A stretch of 32,866 nucleotides of DNA, taken from positions 1 through 32,866 of the forward strand of contig CALHVB010000047.1 of assembly GCA_938039345.1 (NCBI GenBank), read 5' to 3'. Numbering within the stretch: position 1 is the first letter of the stretch; the number at the start of each line of letters is the position of its first letter. Shown here piece after piece: positions 25,001 to 31,345 of this stretch. The notes beneath the pieces were generated by a model, which was not told the DNA's origin, ran no database searches, and saw only the letters and a program-made list of their open reading frames with translations. This stretch comes from an uncultured Sediminicola sp. Its GTDB lineage: Bacteria > Bacteroidota > Bacteroidia > Flavobacteriales > Flavobacteriaceae. Position numbers and translations under genes: made by a program.

Positions 25001-25082
25001 ACTGACTGTTTTGTGCGTATATTAAATTTGCAGCTACAAAAAATAGAAGTATAAAAGTGTATTTAGATAATCTAGATTTCAT
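22050..25082 (-). CDS. Two-propeller sensor histidine kinase (Reg_prop/Y_Y_Y, LytS-type kinase)
   Basis: This 1010-residue sensor has a signal peptide ending IYAQ (1-24), then about 14 Reg_prop blades with LWLGT/IWIAT-type motifs (about 51-630), enough for two seven-bladed periplasmic propellers. A Y_Y_Y Ig-like domain (about 685-752), one membrane helix (762-783), and a coiled linker follow. The LytS-type kinase core has phospho-acceptor H818 in MNPHFIFN and an ATPase with PFVENAIRHG (909-918) and DNGMGI (945-950). I chose the ATG at 25082 because a signal peptide follows it; a reading from 25172 adds 30 non-conserved residues overlapping the next gene. A perfect -7 box is at 25106-25113. 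Such propellers often sense oligosaccharides in Bacteroidota hybrid sensors; here the output is a separate LytTR regulator. Confidence 0.94.
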   Translation of the reverse strand: MKSRLSKYTFILLFFVAANLIYAQNSQLRAYTIEDGLPQSQVYDIIQDDIGYLWLGTQGGGLANFDGATFKIWNVSNGLLSNYIHSFYSNKDSLFIGTNKGLSIKIKERFLNFTTPQINQFYTSKNKLYIATKQGIYLYSKGKKAQKITLNPGIDSNSINAILFDGTFYWIATNKGLWKVSALKTSANYIQKIEENNFTSLIIYKDKIFAATFNDGVFIINTKNKEDSILMREPLRINTMTIHNKNELWVATDNDGITVINADSYSEIKRLNTKKGLTVPHIRKTITDQQSNIWIATSGGGFYKYFQNNFKHYDKDSGLQGNRIYAVHKVKNDIWLSSSEAGLTKIDSLGIHHIPSINSFSNVKIKTIANDKKGNIWAGSDGKGMLYRETIKVDSIVTTVLDSITTKTDTISRLVTKNHVFNSENGFPFDWIRKIIVSDNYIWAATYSSGIVQFSYQNDSIIVHKVFGKNDGVKDLFIKDITIDKQGSLWYATKNGDLGTIKDVSVTHITSPLDTQTAIGSLLFYKDKLFLGTAGKGIWYANTTEEQLNFKRLKGEKKLYSRNIYQLIFDNQGYLWAGSERGVDKIQLNQENEIIDLYHFGRNDGFLGIETCLNAVEKDTNGNLWFGAIYGLTQYIPSKKNKASLKPKIAFTAIKEAYKNIDSIQLNHWTNSNKILQLTPKQTQLSFTYRTIDIDHPNDIEYRSKLNNTEWSPWVKENKQNFAGLAYGAHSFYVQSRNHRWEKSNPIQFKFFIDSPLHKKAWFQWAFIALSILLLLGISLYYIRKIKLKNKATQERLQMQNHLLTLEQKALRLQMNPHFIFNVLNGIKAMASSKPEKMNTTINSFATLLRETLYNSRKEHINLDQEIKTLRHYIEVEQLMAPKPFTYHIKTDTDPSAEEILIPPMLIQPFVENAIRHGILKGDKEGELQILFYTTAKYLYCKVIDNGMGIFKSQQAKAKTDHQSMALTVTKERLTSISGKGALHISEIKEDNGAINGTNITFKIPLLTDY

Positions 25083-25105
25083 TTCTTGAGCTTTATAGCA
25101 ATAAT

Positions 25106-25113
25106 CAAATATA
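25106..25113 (-). promoter_or_regulatory. Putative -7 promoter box TATATTTG
   Basis: It is an exact TAnnTTTG match on the minus strand, 23 bp before the sensor-kinase start at 25082 and within the 61-bp gap after the SH3b gene. It supports a separate promoter for the two-component operon. Confidence 0.6.
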
Positions 25114-25143
25114 TAAAAATCAGTTTTTGTGCGTAATGAAGTT

Positions 25144-25992
25144 TTAGCAACCCATGGGTATTTCAAAAACAATTATTTTTTCAGTAATAGAATTGTTTTT
25201 ATGGGTTATAATAAGTTTTAAAAAAATACGACTCGTAGTAATTCCGTAAGGATATTCATTAACACTTTTTATATTTTCTACAAGCTTATACCAACTTTCT
25301 CCACAACGTTCTTTTACAATTTGTTTTAAGTTGTTAATATCAATAGCAATAAACTGTTCTCTATTTTCTTTTGTGTATGTTTTGGTTAAAAATGCATTGC
25401 TAGAATTATTATAAAGTAATTTTTCCCAGTCGGAATAATAATGTTTCCATTCTTTTAAATCGCAATGAGGCCCTTCGTTCATAATGGTGATACTATTTTC
25501 ATATCGTTGAAATAGTTCGATTTTTTTATTTTTTAACGATGTTATTTTTAGTTGCTTGCCTTCAGGAGAATCTCCAAGTTCTACAAATACGATAGCACTG
25601 TCTTTTTGTACTTTTTCTAGAATTTTATTTTTGTCCCATATGTCTAATTTCATTTCAAGAGCGAAATCTTCAAAATTAATTTTTAAAGGATTATTTGGCT
25701 TTTTTAAAGTTAAATAACCATTAAAAACATATCCTTTAATATTGGTGTTAGTACCTTCTATTGCTACCCATTCACCATTTATGTTTTTTCCATTATCAAT
25801 TATAGATATTTTGATGCCAGTTTGTTTCGTAATTAAAATTTGGGTTCCATAATTAAGTTTTCCTATACGCTTAGATTTTTTATTTGGAGCGCTTCTAATA
25901 ATTAAGCCATTATCAGCATTAACATATTGTATTTCTTGAGCACTTATAATCGATGTTAACAATACCACTATTAGTGTAATTATATTTTTCAT
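25144..25992 (-). CDS. Secreted protein with N-terminal SH3b domain (1)
   Basis: This 282-residue protein has a signal peptide (about 1-18, ending ISAQ). A bacterial SH3 domain (about 21-98) shows NADNGLIIRSAPNKKSKRIG, KLNYGTQILI, GEWVAIEG and KGYVFNGYLTL. The remaining 180 residues are of unknown type and include two cysteines (HCDLKEW and KERCGESW) that could form a disulfide. SH3b domains usually bind peptidoglycan or other wall components. It lies between the kinase and a large lipoprotein gene; a terminator at 26023-26044 separates it from the latter. Confidence 0.82.
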   Translation of the reverse strand: MKNIITLIVVLLTSIISAQEIQYVNADNGLIIRSAPNKKSKRIGKLNYGTQILITKQTGIKISIIDNGKNINGEWVAIEGTNTNIKGYVFNGYLTLKKPNNPLKINFEDFALEMKLDIWDKNKILEKVQKDSAIVFVELGDSPEGKQLKITSLKNKKIELFQRYENSITIMNEGPHCDLKEWKHYYSDWEKLLYNNSSNAFLTKTYTKENREQFIAIDINNLKQIVKERCGESWYKLVENIKSVNEYPYGITTSRIFLKLIITHKNNSITEKIIVFEIPMGC

Positions 25993-26013
25993 AAGATTAT
26001 TTATAATAATATA

Positions 26014-26048
26014 TCATAAAAAAAACCTCTGTCTGCAGAGGTTTAAAG
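26014..26048 (-). terminator. Intrinsic terminator of the large lipoprotein gene
   Basis: AAACCTCTG (26023-26031) and CAGAGGTTT (26036-26044) form a perfect 9-bp stem with loop TCTG, followed on the minus strand by an eight-base T-run. It ends transcription of the gene at 26068-27828. Confidence 0.88.
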
Positions 26049-26067
26049 TAGTGTATAGAATACTAAG

Positions 26068-27828
26068 TTATTGTCTTTCGAATACGATTGTATTGCTCAT
26101 ATCATTTCCTCCCTTAGTTTCTATAGTTAAAGTGTTATTATTATTTGTTAGTTTAAAAGTTATTGGTCTGCAAGTAATACCATGACATCTTTGAGCTGTA
26201 AAATCAGTGGCATTTAGTTTAACCAAAGATCTTATATCGGTAGGTGTTCCTGATTGATATTGAGGATTTCTTTCTGCAACAACATCTTTATCTATGTCAT
26301 AATTACACTGGTCTGGTCCAATAAAATCTATATTATAGTCTTTATTACTAATTTCAGTATCTTCAATTATTTTTAAATCGGCATCTGGGCCACCTTTAAC
26401 GATGGTATAGGTGATTTTATCATATGACCAAGCTCCGCGAGGAATTTCTGTACAGGGATCACCAAAAGGATATTCAACAAAAGTTCCCATTGTGTTACCA
26501 TCAATTGATATAGCTTCCCATTCTCCTTCCAATATGTGCTTAGCGAATAGTTTTATAGGAAAAGCCCCTTGTAAATTATTAAAATCATTAAATAGTGTAA
26601 AGTTTAAAGTAGTCTCTATATATTGTTCTGTAACTTTAGTAATATCTTCTATTTCTAATTTAAGAACTAACTCATTATTTTTTCCTAAGCTTGCTTTTGA
26701 TAACATGATGTTACTATCTGCAATAGAAAAAGTAATATTCTCAAATAATTCAGGAGTAAAACCTTTCAATGTACTTGGGACCTCTAGGGGTAGTGTAGCA
26801 AGATTAATAAGGCTTAAGTTAGAAAAAAATAATTTTTCATTAACGAATGTAATAGCATCGTTAATACTTGTAATTAAAGAATTCATGGTGTTAAAACTAG
26901 AGAAAAATTCTTCTAATTTTCCTGTTTTATTAAGCTCATCATCTGCAATTAAGCTTCTAGTGTTATTTTTAAAACTAACTGTTTTTTCTATTTTATCATT
27001 AAATTCTATGAAAGAATCTTCTTTTAATGAATTTGCCTTTTTATCGAATTCGGATACAATATCATCAATTACAAAGTCTAGTATTTTAATGTTATTATTA
27101 GAAAAAGCTACGTAGTTTTTATAAGCGCTTTTAAAGCTTAATACAGCAACGCCAATGGCAATACCTCTGGATATAGGCTCGGGATTAACAACAGCTATTG
27201 CAACCGACGACCCTAATATAATAACAGATACTCCAAAATCTTCTAGTAGTTCGGAATTTTTATCTTTTGCGTTAAGAGAATTAGATAATGCGTTTTTAAA
27301 AAAAGTTTTATTTATATGGTAGTACTCTGCCATTACCTGTTTTTCTTCGGCATTTTTTGAGTTATAATAATCTTCAAGATTTTGAATGTACGAGTTTAAG
27401 AATTTTACATCTTCTTGATCGCTAAATATGGATATAGCACTTTTGTAATCTTCAAAAAAAGGAGCCATAATAGCATTAGGATTATCTGGTAATTCTGTTT
27501 TTTTAACGGTATAAGAAATAGTATAATTATTAAATTCTGGAATAATTAATAATTTTTCACCTAAGTCCATATCTGATGGAACATGAAAAATTAATTCATT
27601 ATTTGCCGTTTTTGCTGCAATTAAATCAATTCCATCAAAAACTATTTTATGTTTTTCTTGTAAACTAAAGTTGTCTATTTTTATTTTAACAGATTGCGAT
27701 GTAAAAGCCTCACCACCATTTATAATTTCTATTTTTTCAGCTTCATCTATTTCACTATCACTTTTTTTACATTTAGTTAGTAGGGTAAAACAAACAATTG
27801 ATAATAAGGTAAATGTAGCTTTTTTCAT
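26068..27828 (-). CDS. Large lipoprotein with lipocalin-like C-terminus, unknown function
   Basis: This 586-residue protein has lipobox LLTKC (C20) followed by KKSDSEIDE, an acidic tether that in Bacteroidota can signal surface export. Residues about 33-110 look like an IPT/Ig-type beta domain (IEIINGGEAFTSQSVKIKID). The middle is helical, with two hydrophobic, glycine-containing segments (about 199-214 and 221-233), unexpected in a secreted protein. The last 150 residues (about 433-586, HILEGEWEAISIDGNTMGTF through NTLTIETKGG) follow the lipocalin-like pattern common in Flavobacteriaceae lipoproteins, with two C-x-n pairs (CTEIPRG, CHGITCRP). I recognise no named family for the whole protein. 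It has its own terminator and a 107-bp upstream gap. Confidence 0.72.
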   Translation of the reverse strand: MKKATFTLLSIVCFTLLTKCKKSDSEIDEAEKIEIINGGEAFTSQSVKIKIDNFSLQEKHKIVFDGIDLIAAKTANNELIFHVPSDMDLGEKLLIIPEFNNYTISYTVKKTELPDNPNAIMAPFFEDYKSAISIFSDQEDVKFLNSYIQNLEDYYNSKNAEEKQVMAEYYHINKTFFKNALSNSLNAKDKNSELLEDFGVSVIILGSSVAIAVVNPEPISRGIAIGVAVLSFKSAYKNYVAFSNNNIKILDFVIDDIVSEFDKKANSLKEDSFIEFNDKIEKTVSFKNNTRSLIADDELNKTGKLEEFFSSFNTMNSLITSINDAITFVNEKLFFSNLSLINLATLPLEVPSTLKGFTPELFENITFSIADSNIMLSKASLGKNNELVLKLEIEDITKVTEQYIETTLNFTLFNDFNNLQGAFPIKLFAKHILEGEWEAISIDGNTMGTFVEYPFGDPCTEIPRGAWSYDKITYTIVKGGPDADLKIIEDTEISNKDYNIDFIGPDQCNYDIDKDVVAERNPQYQSGTPTDIRSLVKLNATDFTAQRCHGITCRPITFKLTNNNNTLTIETKGGNDMSNTIVFERQ

Positions 27829-27935
27829 GGGTTTGGGTTTGGTAGTTTTTTGACTAACGAAAATATTACGCTTTTATTTTATAGAGATTGGAATCTACTA
27901 AAAAAGTGTTTGTGTATACTGTAACATTATGAATT

Positions 27936-28970
27936 TTATAATACTAGATATAAACTATCATCTTCTAATGCTGTAACCCTATATTCTTTAGCATCATTAG
28001 TTTCTAATACTGGCTCTAATACGCAGAGTACGGTTGTTTTTCCTTTAATGATAAGTTTGTTTCCTTTTACTGTACTTTTCCAGCGATACTTTTCTATAGG
28101 AATATTTAAGTTGTATAAAGCTTCTGCCATTTCTGGAGATTCTGAAACCCAATCCATAATAGCATCTTTATTTTTTAGTTGAGGTATTTCTGTGTTATTA
28201 TTAAAAGTAAACTCCCATTCTATAGGCACATTAAATTTGTAGCTGTATACTTTGCCTAAACTAGTTTCGTGTCTGGTTTTTATTGCTGTAAACCAATCAA
28301 TATTTTTGTTAGGGTAGGCTTTTTTAAATTCTTTAGATAGTTGTGCTGGTCCAGGAGATTCTGCTGTTGGGTAAAATCCGTAGTAGGGTTTAGCTAAGTA
28401 ATGACCTGCATATTTTCCGCCAAAAATATTAAATAGAGATGAGGCGTATATTTTTGGTGTCTTATGGTTTGTAAAAGTTTGTTTTAAGGTTTGTAATAAA
28501 GTTAAGTTTTCTCCTAATCCACAAGAATGAAAAATAATTTTTGTGTTATTACTAAGTCCGTTATTTAAGGTTGAAATTTTATTTTTTAGTAATGAGCTGG
28601 CTAATGTTTTTGTTGTAATTCTATTTCCGTTTTTAGTGGTTTTTAAAGCCATTCCTAACCATGCATTGCTATGACTTACAATGTGTATTTCTTTATAGTT
28701 TGTGTTTTTGTTTGTATGTAAGTTTAACCAATCTATAATTTCATCTATAGAAAATAAATTAGTAATCACTTGCATTTTTTGTGCTTTAAAATAGTTTTTT
28801 GCGTTGGTATAATAAGTATTAGTTCCTTCATCAAAACCAGCAATAAATACAATAGATGTTTCTGTTGTTGGTAAAGCAAGTGCCGTTTCCGGTTTTTGCG
28901 AAAACGGCTTCTTGCAACTTATAAGTATTATTACTATTAATACAATGCTATTTTTTAATGTATTCATCAT
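27936..28970 (-). CDS. Lipoprotein with caspase-like His/Cys signature, unknown function
   Basis: This 344-residue protein has a lipobox ending LISC (C19 from the first of two adjacent Mets). The core (about 37-200) alternates strands and helices: SIVFIAGFDEGTNTYYTNAK, EIHIVSHSNAWLGMALKT (95-112, H100) and KIIFHSCGLGENLTLL (144-159, C150), then NIFGGKYAGHYLAKPYYGFY (181-200). A strand-VSHS followed by a strand-HSCG is the arrangement of the catalytic His and Cys in clan CD (caspase, gingipain, DUF4347/CHAT-like) proteins. That activity is inference. An alternative is a non-catalytic alpha/beta hydrolase-like fold, since VSHSNAW loosely mimics a nucleophile elbow. It starts 2 bp after the SH3b gene stop, so the two are one operon. 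Confidence 0.72.
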   Translation of the reverse strand: MMNTLKNSIVLIVIILISCKKPFSQKPETALALPTTETSIVFIAGFDEGTNTYYTNAKNYFKAQKMQVITNLFSIDEIIDWLNLHTNKNTNYKEIHIVSHSNAWLGMALKTTKNGNRITTKTLASSLLKNKISTLNNGLSNNTKIIFHSCGLGENLTLLQTLKQTFTNHKTPKIYASSLFNIFGGKYAGHYLAKPYYGFYPTAESPGPAQLSKEFKKAYPNKNIDWFTAIKTRHETSLGKVYSYKFNVPIEWEFTFNNNTEIPQLKNKDAIMDWVSESPEMAEALYNLNIPIEKYRWKSTVKGNKLIIKGKTTVLCVLEPVLETNDAKEYRVTALEDDSLYLVL

Positions 28971-28972
28971 TC

Positions 28973-29869
28973 TTAGAAATCTGAGTTATATACTAAAATA
29001 TCTTCTGCAATAGTTGGGCTAGCAACTTTTTTTGCCAATTTATAACCATCCCACTTATAGAAACTTGTAATTAGTTTTTTGTTGTCTTTTACAATATTAT
29101 TTTCTGTAGACACATTATGGTTTGTTATAATAGTATTAAGGATAATAGTACTTTTTATACCTTCCATATCTGACGGAAAAACAAAAGATTCTGTTTTTGT
29201 ATAACTAGCATCTGAGTAACCCACTAGGTTTGCTACATTGGTAAATTTACCATTGTTCCAAAAGATATACATTTTACCAGCAAGGCTATTACTTTTTGTG
29301 TTTGGAATATTAAGAGTTATAATATCTTCTACATTAAATAAACCTTTGTTTCCAATATTTTTTAGTTCTAGAGGTACAGACTCATGTCCGTTAAAAACAA
29401 TTTTATCTATTTGCACTCCATTTTTAAAAGCACGTAATTGGTGTTTGTGCTCTAAAACTCCTTCTTCATTTGTTTTTATACTTGCTAGGCCATAAAGAAA
29501 TTTTACATCGTGGTAAGCCTGACTCCCAAATGTTTTTTGTGCTATAAGTCCGCCCCAAATCCATCCTTCATCTGCACCAATACTTACACGATACCAATTA
29601 CTTTTAATTCCGTTTATAATATCAGAGTTTTCGCTTTTTTCTTTAACGATTAGTTTGGTGCCAATATCTAAAACAGCTAATTTTTTACCTTTTTTAGATG
29701 GGTTTTCTCTTAGGTATACTCTGTGCGCTAAAAGATATTCATAAGAAACATCTTCAATCGCTGTTGTACTGTCTGTTACAGCAAAATTTACTTCTGGTAC
29801 TGTTTGCCCAAACATTTTTACAAAGGCAAATAGTAATACTACTAGGATACTGTTTTTTAAATTTTTCAT
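28973..29869 (-). CDS. Secreted protein with SH3b domain (2)
   Basis: This 298-residue protein has a signal peptide (about 1-22, ending MFGQ). An SH3b-like domain (about 48-111) carries AHRVYLRENPSKKGKKLAVL, DIGTKLIV, NWYRVSIGADEGWIWGGLIA. The rest is beta-rich and unrecognised, with KMYIFWNNGKFTNVANLVGY and a C-terminal segment ending ILVYNSDF. Organisation is similar to the SH3b protein at 25144-25992 but sequence identity outside SH3b is not obvious. It precedes the caspase-like lipoprotein by 2 bp, implying a shared task at the cell wall. Confidence 0.82.
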   Translation of the reverse strand: MKNLKNSILVVLLFAFVKMFGQTVPEVNFAVTDSTTAIEDVSYEYLLAHRVYLRENPSKKGKKLAVLDIGTKLIVKEKSENSDIINGIKSNWYRVSIGADEGWIWGGLIAQKTFGSQAYHDVKFLYGLASIKTNEEGVLEHKHQLRAFKNGVQIDKIVFNGHESVPLELKNIGNKGLFNVEDIITLNIPNTKSNSLAGKMYIFWNNGKFTNVANLVGYSDASYTKTESFVFPSDMEGIKSTIILNTIITNHNVSTENNIVKDNKKLITSFYKWDGYKLAKKVASPTIAEDILVYNSDF

Positions 29870-29950
29870 AATCTTAAATTTTAAGGGTTAATAATTAATT
29901 ACTACCAGTGGTTTTATTACTCTTTAGTTTTGAGTACTCCAAATGATAGT

Positions 29951-30514
29951 TTATTGTAATGCAGTAATTGCATCTTTAGAATTAAAGTCATCATCGTTCC
30001 AAATAAAACTTTTTAGCACTTCTATGTCTTTAATTTTATAACTTTCTGTATAGTTAATAGCTGTTGTTAAAATGGTGTCTTCTTGTCCGTATTTTTGGTT
30101 CGGAAAAATGTAATGTAAAGTAGCTTGCGGAATATCGCAATACACATTTTCTATAGAGGGTAGCGATACATAATCACCATCTTTTGTTGCTAAATAATAG
30201 TAGCTTTCACTATTAGCACAACATGCTATGTAGGTTAGCTCTACTTTTATAACCTCGTTAACATTGTATAAATTAGGTTTGTTAAGTACGGTAATTTCTA
30301 CTTCATCAAAAAGGTCTATGTCTGTAACTTTTAATGTTGTTACTTTTTTAGAAGTATCTTCTGATGTTACAATACTTAAAGTAGTTGATCCATACTCTTG
30401 TTGTTTTGTTGTTATAGCATCAACAACCATATATTTTTCTGTTGCTGTAAATTCTTGTGCTTTGGTAAATTGAAAACCAAAAGTTAAGGCTAAAAGGATA
30501 ATATATTTTTTCAT
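29951..30514 (-). CDS. Secreted hypothetical protein
   Basis: This 187-residue protein has a clear signal peptide (1-20, ending FTKAQ). The mature part is mostly beta with paired cysteines (ACCANSESYYYLATKDGDYV and NVYCDIPQA) and an acidic tail. I recognise no family. I chose the ATG at 30514 because it starts the signal peptide; the longer reading from 30550 overlaps the perfect -7 box at 30548-30555. It is followed by the SH3b gene after 81 bp. The upstream region carries unusual direct repeats (30571-30660). Confidence 0.75.
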   Translation of the reverse strand: MKKYIILLALTFGFQFTKAQEFTATEKYMVVDAITTKQQEYGSTTLSIVTSEDTSKKVTTLKVTDIDLFDEVEITVLNKPNLYNVNEVIKVELTYIACCANSESYYYLATKDGDYVSLPSIENVYCDIPQATLHYIFPNQKYGQEDTILTTAINYTESYKIKDIEVLKSFIWNDDDFNSKDAITALQ

Positions 30515-30547
30515 GATATAATTTTTATTTGTTGTACTTGTATACCT

Positions 30548-30555
30548 CAAATTTA
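30548..30555 (-). promoter_or_regulatory. Putative -7 promoter box TAAATTTG
   Basis: It is an exact TAnnTTTG match on the minus strand, 33 bp before the start at 30514. It decides in favour of the shorter protein start, since a start at 30550 would lie inside the box. Confidence 0.65.
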
Positions 30556-30570
30556 CGGGGCTTCTGCTGC

Positions 30571-30660
30571 TAAATATGTGCTGTTCTAGTATTCGTTAGG
30601 TATAAACTAGAATTCGTTTTAGAGAAGTTCTGTAGCATGTTAAATATGTGTTTTATAGTA
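30571..30660. repeat. Two interleaved direct-repeat pairs upstream of the secreted gene
   Basis: TAAATATGTG occurs at 30571-30580 and 30641-30650, exactly 70 bp apart; each copy continues as an imperfect match ending TAGTA (30571-30591 and 30641-30660). Between them CTAGTATTCGTTA (30586-30598) and CTAGAATTCGTTT (30607-30619) repeat at 21 bp. The block lies just upstream of the -7 box at 30548-30555, where an activator would bind. Confidence 0.5.
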
Positions 30661-30673
30661 GAAAACAAAAAGA

Positions 30674-30708
30674 AAAACCTGCAAGGATTTATAATCCTTA
30701 CAGGTTTT
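30674..30708 (-). terminator. Intrinsic terminator of the VWA-CHAP operon
   Basis: AAAACCTGCAAGGATT (30674-30689) pairs with AATCCTTACAGGTTTT (30693-30708) with one mismatch and a 3-base loop. A T-rich tail follows on the minus strand. It lies 40 bp after the CHAP gene stop. Confidence 0.88.
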
Positions 30709-30747
30709 CTCTCCTTATAAAAAGGAACACAAACAATCTAACGAACA

Positions 30748-31344
30748 CTAATTTTTATGCAACCAACCTAAGATTTTATTATTTTCTATTTTCCATTTGC
30801 CTAATGGAGTTTTTGTTAATTTAAAGGTTTCTCTAGTTTCTGAAAATGGCCCTGCGTTTTGCTGAATAATCTCTATTTTATTTGGACTTACTTTAGAAAT
30901 AATAGCAACATGACCGTAGGGGTTAAAAATGGCGCCTTTCATTACAATAAGACTTCCTTTTTTGGGTTTAGCTTTGCTAGGATTGGTATACTGTATTAAG
31001 TCTCTTTTTGTATTTAATTCACCATCTAAAACACTTGCATTATAAAAGCTTTTTGCATGCCCATAACTGTCTGGCATTTTATGGTTAAAATGCTCATAAT
31101 AATAACGTTTTACAAATTCTACACATTGGTATTTTAAACCTAGGTTATAACCATCTTTGGTGTTTCTTTCTACCACATTATCTACACCTCCGTTATAAAA
31201 AACGCTTACATGGTCTAGGCTATCTATAGGTTGTCCTATTTTATATGCCGAATTAAAATTTACTTTTTTAATTCTTTTATATGCTAAAAATGAAATTGAT
31301 ATAGTTCCCAATAGAATTCCTGTTATTATAATGAGTTTTTTCAT
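30748..31344 (-). CDS. CHAP domain amidase-like protein
   Basis: This 198-residue protein has an N-terminal hydrophobic anchor or signal (about 4-21). A CHAP (NlpC/P60-superfamily) domain covers about residues 55-198. The catalytic Cys is C74 in YQCVEFVKRYYYE, the His is H145 in YGHVAIISK, and the third polar position is likely in EIIQQNAGP (158-166). CHAP domains hydrolyse peptidoglycan amide or peptide bonds, and relatives hydrolyse glutathionylspermidine; the CVEFVKRY pattern occurs in both groups. Export favours a wall or extracellular substrate. The ATG begins 1 bp after the stop of the VWA gene, so translation is coupled. Confidence 0.87.
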   Translation of the reverse strand: MKKLIIITGILLGTISISFLAYKRIKKVNFNSAYKIGQPIDSLDHVSVFYNGGVDNVVERNTKDGYNLGLKYQCVEFVKRYYYEHFNHKMPDSYGHAKSFYNASVLDGELNTKRDLIQYTNPSKAKPKKGSLIVMKGAIFNPYGHVAIISKVSPNKIEIIQQNAGPFSETRETFKLTKTPLGKWKIENNKILGWLHKN

Positions 31345-31345
31345 G

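Noticed and set aside
25083..25172. N-terminal extension of the sensor kinase from 25172
   Set aside because: It would overlap the SH3b gene and hide the signal peptide. The exact -7 box at 25106-25113 lies inside it.
26411..27115. A 234-codon open frame on the plus strand
   Set aside because: It is wholly antisense to the 586-residue lipoprotein gene, whose lipobox, domain pattern and terminator are clear. The antisense translation has no recognisable motif and a composition typical of a shadow frame.
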